A stretch of 64,000 nt of DNA, taken from positions 3,061,001 through 3,125,000 of the forward strand of contig JAULSR010000001.1 in the NCBI GenBank assembly GCA_030512295.1. The letters are read 5' to 3'. Of this stretch, positions 46,820 through 58,659 are shown piece by piece; positions within the stretch are counted from its first letter, which is position 1, and the number at the start of each line of letters is the position of its first letter. A program made the position numbers and the translations under genes. Origin of the DNA: Bombardia bombarda (Eukaryota > Ascomycota > Sordariomycetes > Sordariales > Lasiosphaeriaceae). The notes beneath the pieces are model-generated. The model was not told the origin of the DNA, ran no database searches, and worked only from the letters and a program-made list of their open reading frames with translations.

Positions 46820-47284
46820 GGCGACAGGATCGGCGAGCCCTTGGCTCTTTTTCTTTTCTCGGAGTCGTGGGGTTGGCGCATGGAAAACACGTCGGCGAGA
46901 CGTGATGTCGTGGTGCTTTCCGGCGATCGCAGACAGCGGATCTCGGCCGTTGAGGCCAGATCGTTATGGGGATTCCAGGGGCCTGCCTACAGTGTACTTT
47001 GGTACCTCAACGGGCTGCAGCAATGCAAGGGCCATCCAGGCCCAGACCAGGCGATTCTTTGGTGGGTTAGGGTTATGTATGTGAACCTTATCGGGCTCGT
47101 GCCGAGCTAGGTACCTAGGTACCTACCCTTCTGGCTGCTCCTACTACACAGTACACACTACCTGGCCTGTGATGTAACCAGATGCAACCGCGACAGAACT
47201 GAGATGCTTACTACTGACCTTTAGCACCATCAAGACAACCGAACACACCAAGATAGTACGTTGCCATGCGCTTGAGTCGCCATC
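46820..47284. promoter_or_regulatory. divergent promoter SPC3/HID1 with 18-bp palindrome
   Basis: 465 nt between two divergent start codons. It contains the perfect palindrome TAGGTACCTAGGTACCTA at 47108-47125. No confident TATA box. Confidence 0.5.
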
Positions 47285-50201
47285 ATGGGTGCGAGTGATT
47301 CGAAGCTTGTCTTCAAGCAGGGCATCTTTAAGCTCTCGGAAGAACGACACATTCCGGCTGATGATGCCTACTGGACCTCTGTCAGTCTCGTCCCGTCGCT
47401 TCACTAACTTGTCCGTCTAACAAACCTACCTGAAGTCGCTAACCAACCTCACAGTTTTGGGAGCTTCCCGAGTCCGCCGAGGACATATTCAGTCTCTTCG
47501 CCCCTGCTGACGTGCGACGAACCCGCGATAATGCCCTAGAGAACCTCGAGACGCTGATTCTCGCCGTCACGTCGCGTCTCTTCAACCTCCGCCACCACCC
47601 GTCCTTCCCCGATCCCGAGTTCGCTCCAGAGCTGCATGCCCTGAACTGCATCCGGGTCTTGACTCGCGTGCTCCCGTATCTCTACGAGAAGGAGTCCCTA
47701 CAACCGTGGGAGGTGAGGTTCTTCTGGGGCCAGCGTCGCAAGCGGACCAGAACATCATCCATCGCCAATGAGATCCTCTTCGACGAAGCACAGGAGGTGC
47801 GCACGAGGCCGACAGACGAGTTTGAAGATGCAAGGCCTCTCGCCGAGGAGCTCATCGATACCCTTATCGACCTCCTCTTCTTCTCCGACCTAACGGTACT
47901 GAAACAGCCACCTGGCAAGCCCAAGGTCACATATGCCATCTGGCAGAGCGGTGTTGGCTGCAATGCATCCATACCGACTACTAAGGAGCATGAAAGTAAT
48001 CGTTGCGAGATATTACGCCTGTTATTGACGCTGGCCAGTCAAAGCATGTACATGTCGCCCAGCCTCTTGCCGCAAAATGGCACCCGGGCTCTTACTCATA
48101 TCTGCTCTTGTCCGGACAAGCAGGTGGTGCTGTCAGTTCTGTGCTCGCTTCTGAATACGGTACGTTTCAATGGTATCACCGTAACAAAGACTCACTCTCT
48201 AACATGTATGCACCGTTAGACCCTCAAATATAACCCAGCCAGCTGGAGGGTACCTTACAACACACTTGTCTTTAAGGACCCCAAACAAATTCTGGTAACC
48301 TACACCCTTCAACTTCTTTTGGTCACGTTGCTATACCCCATACCGGAACAACCCGGTGTCGTGACGCCGAAGAATTTTTACCGTCATTTCCTCGGCCGTC
48401 TCCATCGGCCCCAGGACTTCCAGTTCATCGTGGATGGCATGACGCGCATACTAAACCAGCCATTGCAAGCCAACTCTTCTTACATCCCCGGAGCCCAGTC
48501 GTCTGTCAAGTTTGCCCCTGAGATCATAATGCTCTTTTGGGAAATCACCCAGTGTAACAAGAGGTTCCGCTCTTTTATGATTGATACCGACAGAGCGCAC
48601 GACTTTGTGATTCTCATCCTGTTCTATGCTCTTGAGTACAAAAGTGACGCTTCCAAGCAGGGAGTCGTCAGAATGTGCGCCTTTCTCTTGCAGACCCTGA
48701 GTGTGGAGAAGAACTTTGGCTTGAGTTTGAACAAGACGTTCGAAGCACAGGATACACTGCCTCCTGCTATTCGGATTATCGGTTTCAAGGGCTCTTACGC
48801 CGACTTTGTTATACTGGTTAGTTTATTAAATATTTGTGCCGTAGCCGAAAGTTGAACTAACCGATCGCTAGTCCATCTATAATCTTATCACCACGAGCCA
48901 GGGGAAGCTTACCGCAATATATCCCGCCCTCTTGGCTGTTATCAATAACACATCTGCATCACTGGAGAGGCTGAGCGGCCTTACATCCTCCAAGATTATG
49001 CAGTTGTTTAACTCAATGTCTTCTCCCTCATTTCTCATGGCCAACGAAACCAACCACGACCTCCTACGGTCACTATTAGAGGCGATGAACTCTGTTATAG
49101 AGCATCAGTACAGGAGTAAGTTGAACCCCCCTTCTCTGAATACTACAAGCTGGTGTAGTGGAAGTTGTTTATCGCCTTTGGACCCTTCTAATCCTTGTTA
49201 TAGATAACCCTGAATTCACTTATGCGATACTGAAGAACAGGAAACGTTTCGAGGCGTTGCGGTCCTTCACTTTAGAGAGCGGACAAGAGGAAATTGAACG
49301 GCGAAATCGGCGGAGAAAGGAGTCATCTACCTCACATGATCCTTTGGAATCCAACTCAACGAGGAGTTCCGTGGATAGTCTCAGGAGCCCCACAACCTCG
49401 CTCATGCGGACACCGACTCTCGGCGATGTTCCAGAGGAGGATGATGGAACATTTGCAGTCGGTGACGACGACGATGACTCAGAGGACGAGGAACGACCAA
49501 CACCGGCACCCTCCAGCCCAAGTGAGATACCTTCACGATCATCCTCTGTGGCGTCCCAGGTGAGTGACGACGTACCAAGACAAGTGCGCGGTATGTCGGA
49601 AAAGGCCAGAGGGAAAATGCCGGCTGGCGCACACAGTTTCTCTCGTCAAAACAGCACAACCAGTCTGAGTGGCAACTCTGTGTCTGGATCTCAACCCGGC
49701 GGCGCGTTTGAGCCATCGGCTCACTGGATCGAGAGCTGGCTTCCAGAATTGCCACTCCACAGCATCCTAACGCTGATCCAGCAACTGACGGCTCTGCTCC
49801 CCCGCGAGGCCATCGCCTCGGACGTACCCAGATCTGCAACGCTGCACAGGATCCGGGAGATACAGCTTGTTGGCGTCGACGCATCAGCCCCGCGGATTCA
49901 GTCATTCGAATGGTCGCCGATGGCGCTGGGATGGTACGAATCTCTGCTGTGGGGGTTCATCTTCTCGAACGAGATGCAGGTGTCCAAGGGGACGGTGGGC
50001 ATCTGGAATGGAACGGCGATCAAGCTCTTCCGGGTGCAAGAGACGGCGGCGCAGGGCCCATCGCTGACTTCTCCCCGGGGAGCTGTGGACGCAGTTGGGA
50101 GTAACATTGTGTCAAGGATTGGACAGATTAACCTGCGCGGTGCTACTACTAATACTGCGCCTGCCTCGGGGACAGGTCAAAATCCTCGACGGAATGGATA
50201 G
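47285..50201 (+). CDS. HID1: HID1-family Golgi/secretory trafficking protein
   Basis: HID1 proteins sit on the Golgi and act in secretory granule and protein sorting in animals; the fission yeast relative Ftp105 recruits a deubiquitinase to the Golgi. Exons 47285-47380, 47455-48159, 48220-48816, 48872-49115 and 49204-50201 (2,640 nt) encode 879 residues. The N-terminus MGASDSKLVFKQGIFKL has Gly2 and Ser6, a good N-myristoylation signal known in HID1. Further motifs are FWELPESAEDIFSLFAP, HALNCIRVLTRVLPYLYE, ASWRVPYNTLVFKDPKQ, VEKNFGLSLNKTF, and near the C-terminus HWIESWLPELPLHSILTL and WSPMALGWYESLLWGFIFS. A Ser/Asp-rich disordered insert lies at about residues 570-690. Introns are 55-88 nt with GCTAAC- or CTAAC-like branch points. 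The call rests on overall HID1 architecture. Confidence 0.88.
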
Positions 50202-52021
50202 GGATAGGGAGGAACTGGGGTTGTGGAGCAGGTTTGGGGGCTGAAGTACTGGTATTGCTACTGGTATCTTGGCTGGGAGGTCAATTATTGCGTTCAGTTT
50301 CCAGCGCCGTGCGTTACAAGAACATTGAGGGAGTGGGTCTAGCCTTGGGATATGATATCGAGAACCAGACTGGGTCCGTAAGAAAGAGCTACGAAGGGGA
50401 CAATAATCCGAACTACCTTGTCTTCTCGACGAGTGGCTGAGTAACGAATAGGATCTGTGATGAGAAGACAAGTTCAGGAAAGGGAGGCAGCCAGCTCGCG
50501 GGCTTTACGCGGCTTGATAGTGGCAAGTTCTAATACGACTGACTGGTTTACGTATTCTCGAGCATGAGCACGCACAAGTAACGACAGTCGGAGAGCAAGC
50601 AGCGCGCAAAGGAATGAAAGAGAGTATCAGAGGACAACTTCACCACTCGCATGAGCCACAATCGTTGGGGGGGGAGGAGGGGGAGCCACTGGAACCTTGT
50701 GTGGCTCGGATCCGGTCTGGTCCGTGTGAGCCTTGCAGAAGATTGTGGCAAGTTCAACCAGAATTGCAACTTGTCTGGGTCCAATGGATGGCATCATGCA
50801 TGAATGATTGAGACGCGTCTTGTGGTGATTTATTTGTCTGTTTGCCGCTCGACCCGATGTTCATGGCAGTCCAATCTCTCCATGTTTGCCTGCCTGGTTG
50901 AGTCCGGGTCTAACGGGCTAGGTCTAGTACCTGCCTGTACCATTTTATTTAAGGCTCTTGCCTGCCGTGTTCCCGTGTTGCCATTGCTTTTCTTGTTTCC
51001 CCGCAAGGCGAGACCCTTTGAGTGGGAACCCGTTTGGTTGATCATTTCCGAAACTTGCAGGGGGGCCTCGTCAGCACCGCCACTGTTTCACCACGGCCCC
51101 GGTCGTTCTGGGCTCCTGGGTGCTTCGGTGTGGCGCTCAACCGGACCAATAAGGCAGCGACATTCACTTGGCGCCGCGACGCTTCGGTCGTCACGAGCCA
51201 CACTTGAGCGTCGAGAAGGTCTAGAAGAAGACTGGAGCATTTGCTCCAGTGGGCGGCAAGCCACTTTGTTTTTGCCCGCCTGGCGTCATCTCCTGACACA
51301 CCCTTGTCCCTGGTCGTTGCTTTGAGCCACCCCTGTCGATTCTTTCTTGCCTCTTGCCCTGGAGGCTGGGCTGGAAGTCTGGGACCCTAGTGGTGGTTCG
51401 CGCGCGTCGTCCCTTGCCTTGTGGGATGTGGATGTGTTTTTACCCCAACAAGACCCTTTAATATGCCAAAAACGTATAAAACGGCCCAGGTATGGGCGCG
51501 ATGGTTGAAATGCCCCCCCGTTGGGATGTTTGGATGACCACTGCTCTCTTTTTTACTTGATGCGCGCGGGCTCTTTCGGATGACTCGGTCGTTGTCGTTT
51601 TTTTACTTGAAGCTGGCTGCGTTTGCTACCTTTTATTCACGTGGTTGTATAGCGTGTGATTCATCTCATGATATTTTATGTTGAATTCCACCTTCCTCCT
51701 GCGCGATAGCCATCCGTTCGTCCGCTAGGTGCTTGAGTGCTGGGTACTGGGTGCTGCTTGCTGCTTCCTTCGTCTCAGCCCCACGTACTGGTTGCTGCCG
51801 CCAAGCTGGAGTCTTGTCATTCATTTTATCTTATATTTTTCACAGACTCTTTTTACTTTCTAACTCACACCCTGAGTTCTGATATATATGCCTTACTCAT
51901 ACTGATTTATTCTGACCAAACCGATACTGCTGCGAGTCACTTGTCGTTCGCTGATCCAAATCTTTCTCTGCCGTAACGGGCATGTCCATCTGTTCAAGCC
52001 TTAGCCTTAGCAACAATACTA
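50202..52021. other. 1.8-kb non-coding interval before the epoxide-hydrolase-like gene
   Basis: No gene seen. A 173-codon plus-strand frame at 50804-51325 has no recognisable domain or splice context and is judged spurious. The last 400 nt are T-rich and likely promoter and leader. Confidence 0.6.
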
Positions 52022-54112
52022 ATGGCAGCCACGGCTGATGCTGTAGCTGGTGACAGCATCAAGCCTTACACGATCCATGTGAGTTTCCTTGCAGATCAAT
52101 ACCCAATCCGGGCACACACACCCACCTACCCAAGTTTGCCATACCCTTTCTATCACTATCAACGGCAGCTAACACGGACGAAACGGAACAGGTCCCGACA
52201 AAGTTCCTGGATATTACCAGGCAAAAGCTCGAGCTCACTCGTCTCCCGCATGAGGGCTCGGCACCAAAATCGAATGACTGGTGGGAGCCCAAACCGCTCG
52301 TAGAGCCGCTCATTGACTTTTGGTACGTCCACTAAGATGAGACGTGAAGTTGTGAAGAACTCCAACATCTAACACTACAACCTCAGGATCGACAAATACT
52401 CATGGAGAGACCACGAAAAGCAACTCAACGGCTCATGGCCTCAGTTCCGCACCGCAGTATCCCTCTCATCACATGAGTCCCCGCTCAGGATTCACTTCAT
52501 CCACGTCCCCTCAGCCCACGCAAGGGCCATCCCGCTGCTGCTGATACCCCCTTTCCCATTCACCAATCTGTCATTCGGCCATCTCGTAAAGCCCCTGACG
52601 GACCCCGAAGACCCCGCCGAGAACCAGCCATTCCATCTCGTCATCCCCTCTTTACCCGGGTTGGGCTTTAGCGATGCCCTACCGAACAACACACCACCCA
52701 TCGCCGCCGCCGCCGAGCTGTTCAACACGCTCATGTCCCGGCTGTCGTACCCGCACTATCTCGCCACCAGCGCCGCCCCCGGCCACCTCTCGCCGGCGCA
52801 CATCGACTGGCGGCTGATCGACCACCTCGCGACTCACCACCCGTCCTCGTGTCTCGGCGCGCACTTCATCTCCCCGCCGCTGGCGTCGCCCAAGATCCAG
52901 GAAGCCCCCTGGGAATGGGCCAAGTGGAACGTGGCCAGCTTCTTCCGCGCCGGCGTGCTCGGGTACAGCGACGACGATTTCACCGCCTTGGATCGCGCGC
53001 GCGTGCCCCCCGCCTGGCAGCAGCAGCAGACTAAGAGGTCAGCCGTCCAGCAGCCAGGCCTCAACGCCCTCGACCTGCGCGAGCCCAACACCCTGGCCTA
53101 CGCACTATGCGACTCCCCCACGGGCATGCTCGCCTTCGTGCTCAAGGGCATCCGCGCTCTCGGGCCGCCGCGCACCGCCTCCTTCTTCGACGAGGAGCGC
53201 GTCATCACACTGACCAACCTGGCCTGGCTGCCCGGCCCGGAGACGGCGATGCGCTTCTGGGCGCATTGCGCGACGCATCCTGAGACGACGACGACGGCGC
53301 AGACAGCGAACAAGACGAAGACGAAGAAGGCTCTGAAGCCAAAGGTCGCCATTACCGTTTTTGTAGGCGGCAAGGACGTTGTTGACACCGAGACGGGGGC
53401 GGGGACAGGGACGGAAAGTGGTGCGCTGCCGCAGGAGTTGCTGTTGGGCACGTCAGGAGAGGCAGCAGCAACAACAAGGGAGACATATGTGCCCCCGGCG
53501 TGGGGCAATGCGCGGTATAATGTCCTCCATACGCAGCGCGCCCTTGGGCGCGCCGCGGGCTTCCTGGCGTTCGAGCGACCGGGGGTCATTGTTACTGGCG
53601 TCAGGGGGCTGGCAAAGGAATTGCTGGCGCGAGATTCTGCCGCGCATGCGCTGCTGGTGGAAGCGTCGGCTGTGGCGGCGCTGGAGCAGGTCGTGGTAGA
53701 TCAGGAGCAGCCATCACGGCAGCGGCGGCAGAGTGCTGCTGCTGCTGCTGCTACTGCTACTGCTGCTGCGCCTGCAGTTGTTGTTCTTTCTCCAGAGTTG
53801 TCTGCTGCTGCTACATCAAAGCCGTCCGGGCCAGCCCTGCATGGGGGTAGTAGCTCTGCTGGTGGTGCCGCTGCCGCCAAGGGCGATACCCTATCACCTG
53901 CCGCGCTGGACAAGGGCAAGGGGAAAGAGATTATTTCGTTCCCGCCGCCGGCACCGCCTGGTGCCGCTGCGGTGGTGGCGGGTGTGAAGCGGGATTCGTC
54001 TTTGGACGGCGAGAGCCCGGATACCCTGGTTGGCGGCCATTCGCCGTCACCGCTGCCGACGCCTTCGCCTCTGAAAGGGGATGATGGGCTGGAGGGTAGT
54101 GGCAAGTCTTGA
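52022..54112 (+). CDS. epoxide-hydrolase-like alpha/beta fold protein, catalytic residues lost
   Basis: Exons 52022-52078, 52192-52322 and 52387-54112 (1,914 nt) encode 637 residues; introns 52079-52191 and 52323-52386 have AGCTAACAC and ATCTAACAC branch points. The N-terminal epoxide hydrolase domain is clear (YTIHVPTKFLDITRQKLELT, DFWIDKYSWRDHEKQLNGSW), then LRIHFIHVPSA and LVIPSLPGLGFSDALPNN of the hydrolase fold. The enzyme motifs are missing: the HGWP oxyanion position reads IPPFPF, the GGDWG nucleophile elbow reads TSAAPGH with no Asp, and the catalytic GGHF region reads AGFLAFERP without His. A Lys/Thr-rich insert near 53290-53340 and a 120-residue Ala/Ser/Pro-rich tail, partly from GCT/CTG repeats, are unusual. 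Probably non-enzymatic; its role is unknown. Confidence 0.8.
53733..53770 (+). repeat. GCT/CTG-type codon repeat encoding poly-Ala
   Basis: Run of GCTGCTGCT with ACT interruptions, coding for an Ala-rich tract in the low-complexity tail of the epoxide-hydrolase-like protein. Confidence 0.85.
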
Positions 54113-54781
54113 ATAAGACAGTCCTTCAATTTTTGCTCGACTAGGCTAGGCTGGGCTTTCTTTTGAGTGGGCGGATTGTGTTATCTTTCTAGCACAGCGC
54201 AGCACTTCTTTTTGTTGTTGTTGGTGTTAACTTTGTTGAGCGCTGTTCGATTCTTGTTAAATATTCAAATGTTTAAAGATACCAGTTAAAGAGATGAGAG
54301 GGGAAGGGATAGGTTTATGAAAAAGAAAAAGGGTAAAGGATAGAGGGGATGGTTTGGCTGTGTGAAGTGGGTATGCAGGCTATCTATATATCTTTATATA
54401 TACGGATTATCACGGGGATGAAATAATGGCTTTGCTGGTCTTACCGTTGCGCTTCGTGATTTCGCCGCGGTACACCATGCTCACAACATCGTGCCTCATT
54501 TTCACCTTTCCTTACTATCTAAATCTATACGTACGCCTGTGAACATGAAAGTTTTGATATTTTTTATCCGGCTAATGCAATAATCCCCTTTACTCAGTAA
54601 TTACCTTACTCCCTGCAGCCCCTGTTTCGTCCCTCGAGTCTGAACAACCTGCCCATTGATCATAGCATCATGAGAGCCTCTGGTATATGCTTATCTATCA
54701 ATACAAAATGCCGGAACACCTTGAAAAAACCTTCTCCTCATTGTCCAAATTACTCTGCTGCTGCTGCTGCTGTTCCTAAAA
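54113..54781. other. intergenic, convergent 3' regions
   Basis: 669 nt, no gene seen. It holds the 3' ends of two converging genes and a (CTG)6 run at 54755-54772 just beyond the POM34 stop codon. Confidence 0.7.
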
Positions 54782-55722
54782 CTACTGCAACCAAGCAGTG
54801 CCCGACGTCCTCCGCCCCTTCTCGAAAAGCCACTTGTTGTTCAGGCTGACACTCGACCGCTTTCCAGACGCCGGAGTCGGCGTGGCAGGGCCGTCGCCAA
54901 ACATGCTACCGGTGCTCGATCCAAACATACTGCTCGACGTGCTCGCGCCAAGACTCGCGCCAAGACCGTTTGGTGAGGCAGCGCCGAACGAAGACCTCCG
55001 CGCGTTTCCTCCGACAGCCCTCTGCAACAATGAGGGGCTTGCGCCGTTGGAGGGCGAGTAGAGCGAGCTGTAGGGTGAGTTGTTGCCCTGCTTCCGATCA
55101 GATGCGGCCGGCGCCGGGCTTCCGCGGCCGGAGAGGGGCGAGCTCATGTGGCTTCGGATGCTGGCGGGCGATCCGCGCAGCGACGGCGTTCTCGAGTACC
55201 GCGGGGGCGTGCTGTAGACGGAGCCTGGGGTCGGCGCGGACATGCTGACGGGTGGGAGGCCGAGGAGTTTGCGCTGGCTGGGCGTCAGGGGGATGTCGGA
55301 GAGGTCGTCCCCCTTGCGGAATAGGGGCAGGAGCGCCAGGCCGATGTTGATGAGTGGGATGAGGAGGATCGCAAGGTAGATTGTGCCGCTGTACTGTTTC
55401 AACTCTGGGATGAGGCTGTGGCGGGTGTATGTTAGCGACGTTGATTCGAATCGCAGAGGGAGTCTGAACGCGGGCTGACAACGCACAGGATGGAGGGCCA
55501 GTAAGGAATGATGGTCGCTCGTAGCGCCTCAAAAATAGCAATCGCCGCAACATTGTAAGCGATCTGCCTGGCGTTCTTCTCTGAGAATACGGTCCTGCTT
55601 TGTCGGCGCGTGATCTCGGCCAACCGAGGGTGTCGCCAGTTGCCTGGGCTGTCGGTGACGGGCGGCGCGGCCTGGGTCTGCTTGACTGGAGTCGACACGG
55701 CGGTGAGTGCCGAGGAGGACAT
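54782..55722 (-). CDS. POM34: nuclear pore membrane protein Pom34
   Basis: Integral membrane component of the nuclear pore complex. Exons 55722-55487 and 55415-54782 (intron 55486-55416, CGCTAACAT branch) total 870 nt and encode 289 residues. Two membrane segments face each other: IAYNVAAIAIFEALRATII (about residues 54-72) and TIYLAILLIPLINIGLALLP (about residues 90-109), with the intron between them. Cytosolic or nucleoplasmic tails are Ser/Pro/Gly-rich and disordered, as in Pom34, including SPSNGASPSLLQRAVGGNAR, and the protein ends GRRTSGTAWLQ. The family (nuclear pore complex component) is short and diverged, so the name rests on the layout of membrane segments plus KLLGLPP and tail character. 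Confidence 0.8.
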
Positions 55723-56460
55723 GATGGCTGATGGATTGCGACCCGATGTCGCTCGGATTGGTCTTGGTGTTTGTTTCCAGGCTGCTGATCGATTGGATGA
55801 AGGTGGGTCTGCCGGTCGCGAGTATTTGGCGGACGCCCGTTGCGTAAATCACGAATTCCTACTGTCGAAGTAAAAAGGTTAGTAAGTCCGGATGGCCGAA
55901 GCCGTGGTCGCCACGCGAAGTGAGCCCTCGTCGTTTGGGTTGGCTGGTTGGTCGATTGGTGGTTTCTGCCGGTTCAGGCGAGAGAAAACCCATGCCGCCC
56001 GCGATTCAAAGACGAAAGCCAACACTGGAGCGTTGCTCCCCAGACGACGCTGGCCGAGGCGCCAGCCAACCAGAGAGCTTGGAGCTTGGACTGTGTGTGG
56101 GGCCAGTGCAGATGGGCCCTTCTGCCAGCTGTTCCTAGGCGGCTGGCAGCTTTGCGTCAGCTGTAAATGACCCAGGACCGGAAACTTGTCAGGTCCCACC
56201 CTGCATGGCCTGCCTGCACGCTTCGGCGCCTTTCCCTTCAGGCGGCTGCCCGACGGACGCCCCGCCCCGCCATCCGCTTTTCGCAGGGAGCTAGGGACTT
56301 GGGAGACCCCCCATCCACCCCCCATCACCACCTACAACGTCGGACCGCCCGGCCTAAGCTCTCACGATACCTGGAATAAGGTAAGGCAGTCAATACCTGA
56401 TACAAACGACGAGGTCGCAGCTTTTGGATCTTATCGCAGCAGCGTGTCGGCTACCTCAAG
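55723..56460. promoter_or_regulatory. divergent promoter interval POM34/AMP-binding-like gene
   Basis: 738 nt between divergent start codons. No further gene seen; short frames look random. No clear core motif. Confidence 0.5.
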
Positions 56461-58238
56461 ATGGGGTTCCTGGACAACGTGCTGGTCAGCCTGGACGAGG
56501 GTGTTACGGGCCTGTTCGGGCAATGGAACACCTACACCACCGCCCTCTTCACCCTCTTTATCGGCCTCATAACCTACCAGGTCTCGGTGCGCCGCGACCC
56601 CGACACCCATCCGCTGCTGCTCGCCCGCCAGGCTCAGGCATCCCCCGTGCGCCAGCCCGGTGAATCCGCCGTCTACCGCTCCCAGGCCGCCCCCCATGGC
56701 ATGCCCCTGAACGCCGGCCTCAACATCAAGGACGCCGGCGCTTCCAAGTGGTCAAGGGGTCGGGATGGTGATCTGCGCGATATCTGGCGTCAGGCTATCG
56801 CCGGCGTGCAGGACGAGGGTCCGACCAAGGGCGTAACCGGTCGTGTCATGACCGTCATGGGCACCGAGCTTGTCACCGACCATGCCCTCGACAGCATCAC
56901 CCGCCAGATCAACCTTATCGGCCAGCACATCCTCGACCAGGGCGGGAACCGCGTGGCCATCTACCTCCCCAACTCGGTCGAGCTGATCGCCACCCTCTTC
57001 GCCTGCGCCTTCTACAACATGACCGCCATCATCCTGCCCTTCGACCAGCCCGACGACGCCGTCATCTCCATGCTGCGTCGCTCCGCCGCCGACACCGTCG
57101 TCACTGTCCCTGGTTCTTTCCCCTTCGACGTCGTTGTCAAGAACTACCCATCCCTGCGCCAGCTGGTCTGGGTTGTCGACGATGGTAACAGCCACATGGA
57201 CTGGAACGAGGTCCCCAAGGGCACTGGCGGCAGCGTCAACGTTGCTACCTGGCAGGATGTCATCAGCGACTCGCCCGTCGACGCCGGCAAGGAGCTGCCT
57301 CCCCTCGAAGGCCAGAAGGAGCCCCGCGATGTCACCGTCTTCTGGCAGTCTAAGCCCGGCACCGCCGAGGAGATGGTGCGCTTCACCGCCGCCAACCTAG
57401 TCTCTGCCGTCTCCGCCCAGATCTTCTCCATCCCGACATCTCAGAGAATCGGCCCCTCGGACCTTTTCCTACCCGCCGACTCGCTGGCAAACACACACAC
57501 CCTCGTTCTGACGCTCGGCGCCCTCTACTCCAATGCCTCTGTCGCCTTCAACTCGGTCGCCGTCCGGGCCAACGACCTCGCCGTCGCTACGCGCGGCATC
57601 GCGCCCACCATCCTCGTCGCCACCCCAGAAGCCCTCCTCAAGACACATCAGGAATCGAGCAGCGCGCTATCCTCCATCATCGCCCGGAACCTCCACTGGC
57701 TGCAGACGCGCGACCTCACGCAGAACGGGGTGATGCCGGCCGCCTCTCTCCTGAATAGCTACTACGACCGCCTCCGGCCCGCCATCGGCGCCAAGCCGGG
57801 CAAGCTGCGGCTCATCTTCACCGCCGAGCGCGCCGGCGCCGGGACCCCCGCGCTGTCTTCGGCCGTCATCTCAGACCTGCGTATCTATACCCGGTCGCGC
57901 ATCATCTACGCACTCACTGCTGCTAAGGTCGCAGGCGCGGCTGCACAGACGGGTTACTACGACTATCGCGTTTTTGACGATAAGCAGTCGCATTTTGGTC
58001 AGCCCGTGACGAGCGCCGAGATTATGCTCAAGGACACGCCGGATTACAAGACGACAGATGACCTTGCTCAGGGAGAGGTATGTTAACCCACTGATATCCT
58101 TGAAAAAAACAAAAGGGTCTTCTTAGCTAACTTTGACTTTTCCAGATCTTCATCAAGGGGCTGTGCGTTGCTGGGGGTGAAGCAGGACTGGGAGTCGTGG
58201 GCACCATTCGCGACGATAACACCCTTGCTTATGTTTGA
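56461..58238 (+). CDS. AMP-binding (adenylate-forming) family-like membrane protein, degenerate
   Basis: Exons 56461-58077 and 58146-58238 (intron 58078-58145, GCTAAC branch) total 1,710 nt and encode 569 residues. An N-terminal hydrophobic anchor (TTALFTLFIGLITYQV) precedes an acyl-CoA synthetase-like large subdomain: GNRVAIYLPNSVELIATLFA, CAFYNMTAIILPFDQP, LGALYSNASVAFNSV. The nucleotide-binding P-loop (normally like TSGTTGxPK) is replaced by FWQSKPGTAEEM, and the A5-like region is YDYRVFDDKQSHFGQPV. The GEIFIKG core motif is present, but the protein ends about 25 residues later, lacking the whole C-terminal subdomain with the catalytic Lys. Activity is therefore unlikely. Which pathway it serves is unknown; a sterol, lipid or organelle scaffold role would be a guess. 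Confidence 0.8.
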
Positions 58239-58659
58239 ACAAGATGCATTTTGAAGAGCGTTGCGAGTTTGATTTTGAATGGGATTTTCTATGACCAATG
58301 ATATATTACACATTATTTTGACCTCAATCTTATATGGTTATTTAATCTCATGCATGATAATTTGAGCGCTCGTCCGATTTTTGCGGTTCGAGCAGATCAG
58401 ACGAGAAGCACTCAAAAGTTGCCGAAGTATATTACTCCCACGCATGTTGTAGCGAAGTGCGGATGATACACGTTTTCTTTCAGGGGAACAACGAGATACA
58501 TTTACAATGGTCAAATAACGAACCCCTCCATGATATTCACTATGTAAAACAAAACAAAATATACCATTTAAACGCCCCGCGCGCCTTAGCTTAGCCCCAA
58601 AACACGGATGATGCTGAATGAAATCTCGTCGTCCTCCTCTCATACACAAAATAACCAAA
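58239..58659. other. intergenic, convergent 3' regions
   Basis: 421 nt, no gene seen. AT-rich, between the stop codons of the AMP-binding-like gene and MCM5. Confidence 0.7.

Noticed and set aside
50804..51325. 173-codon plus-strand frame in the interval before the epoxide-hydrolase-like gene
   Set aside because: No domain, no signal peptide, no codon bias like that of neighbours; probably chance.
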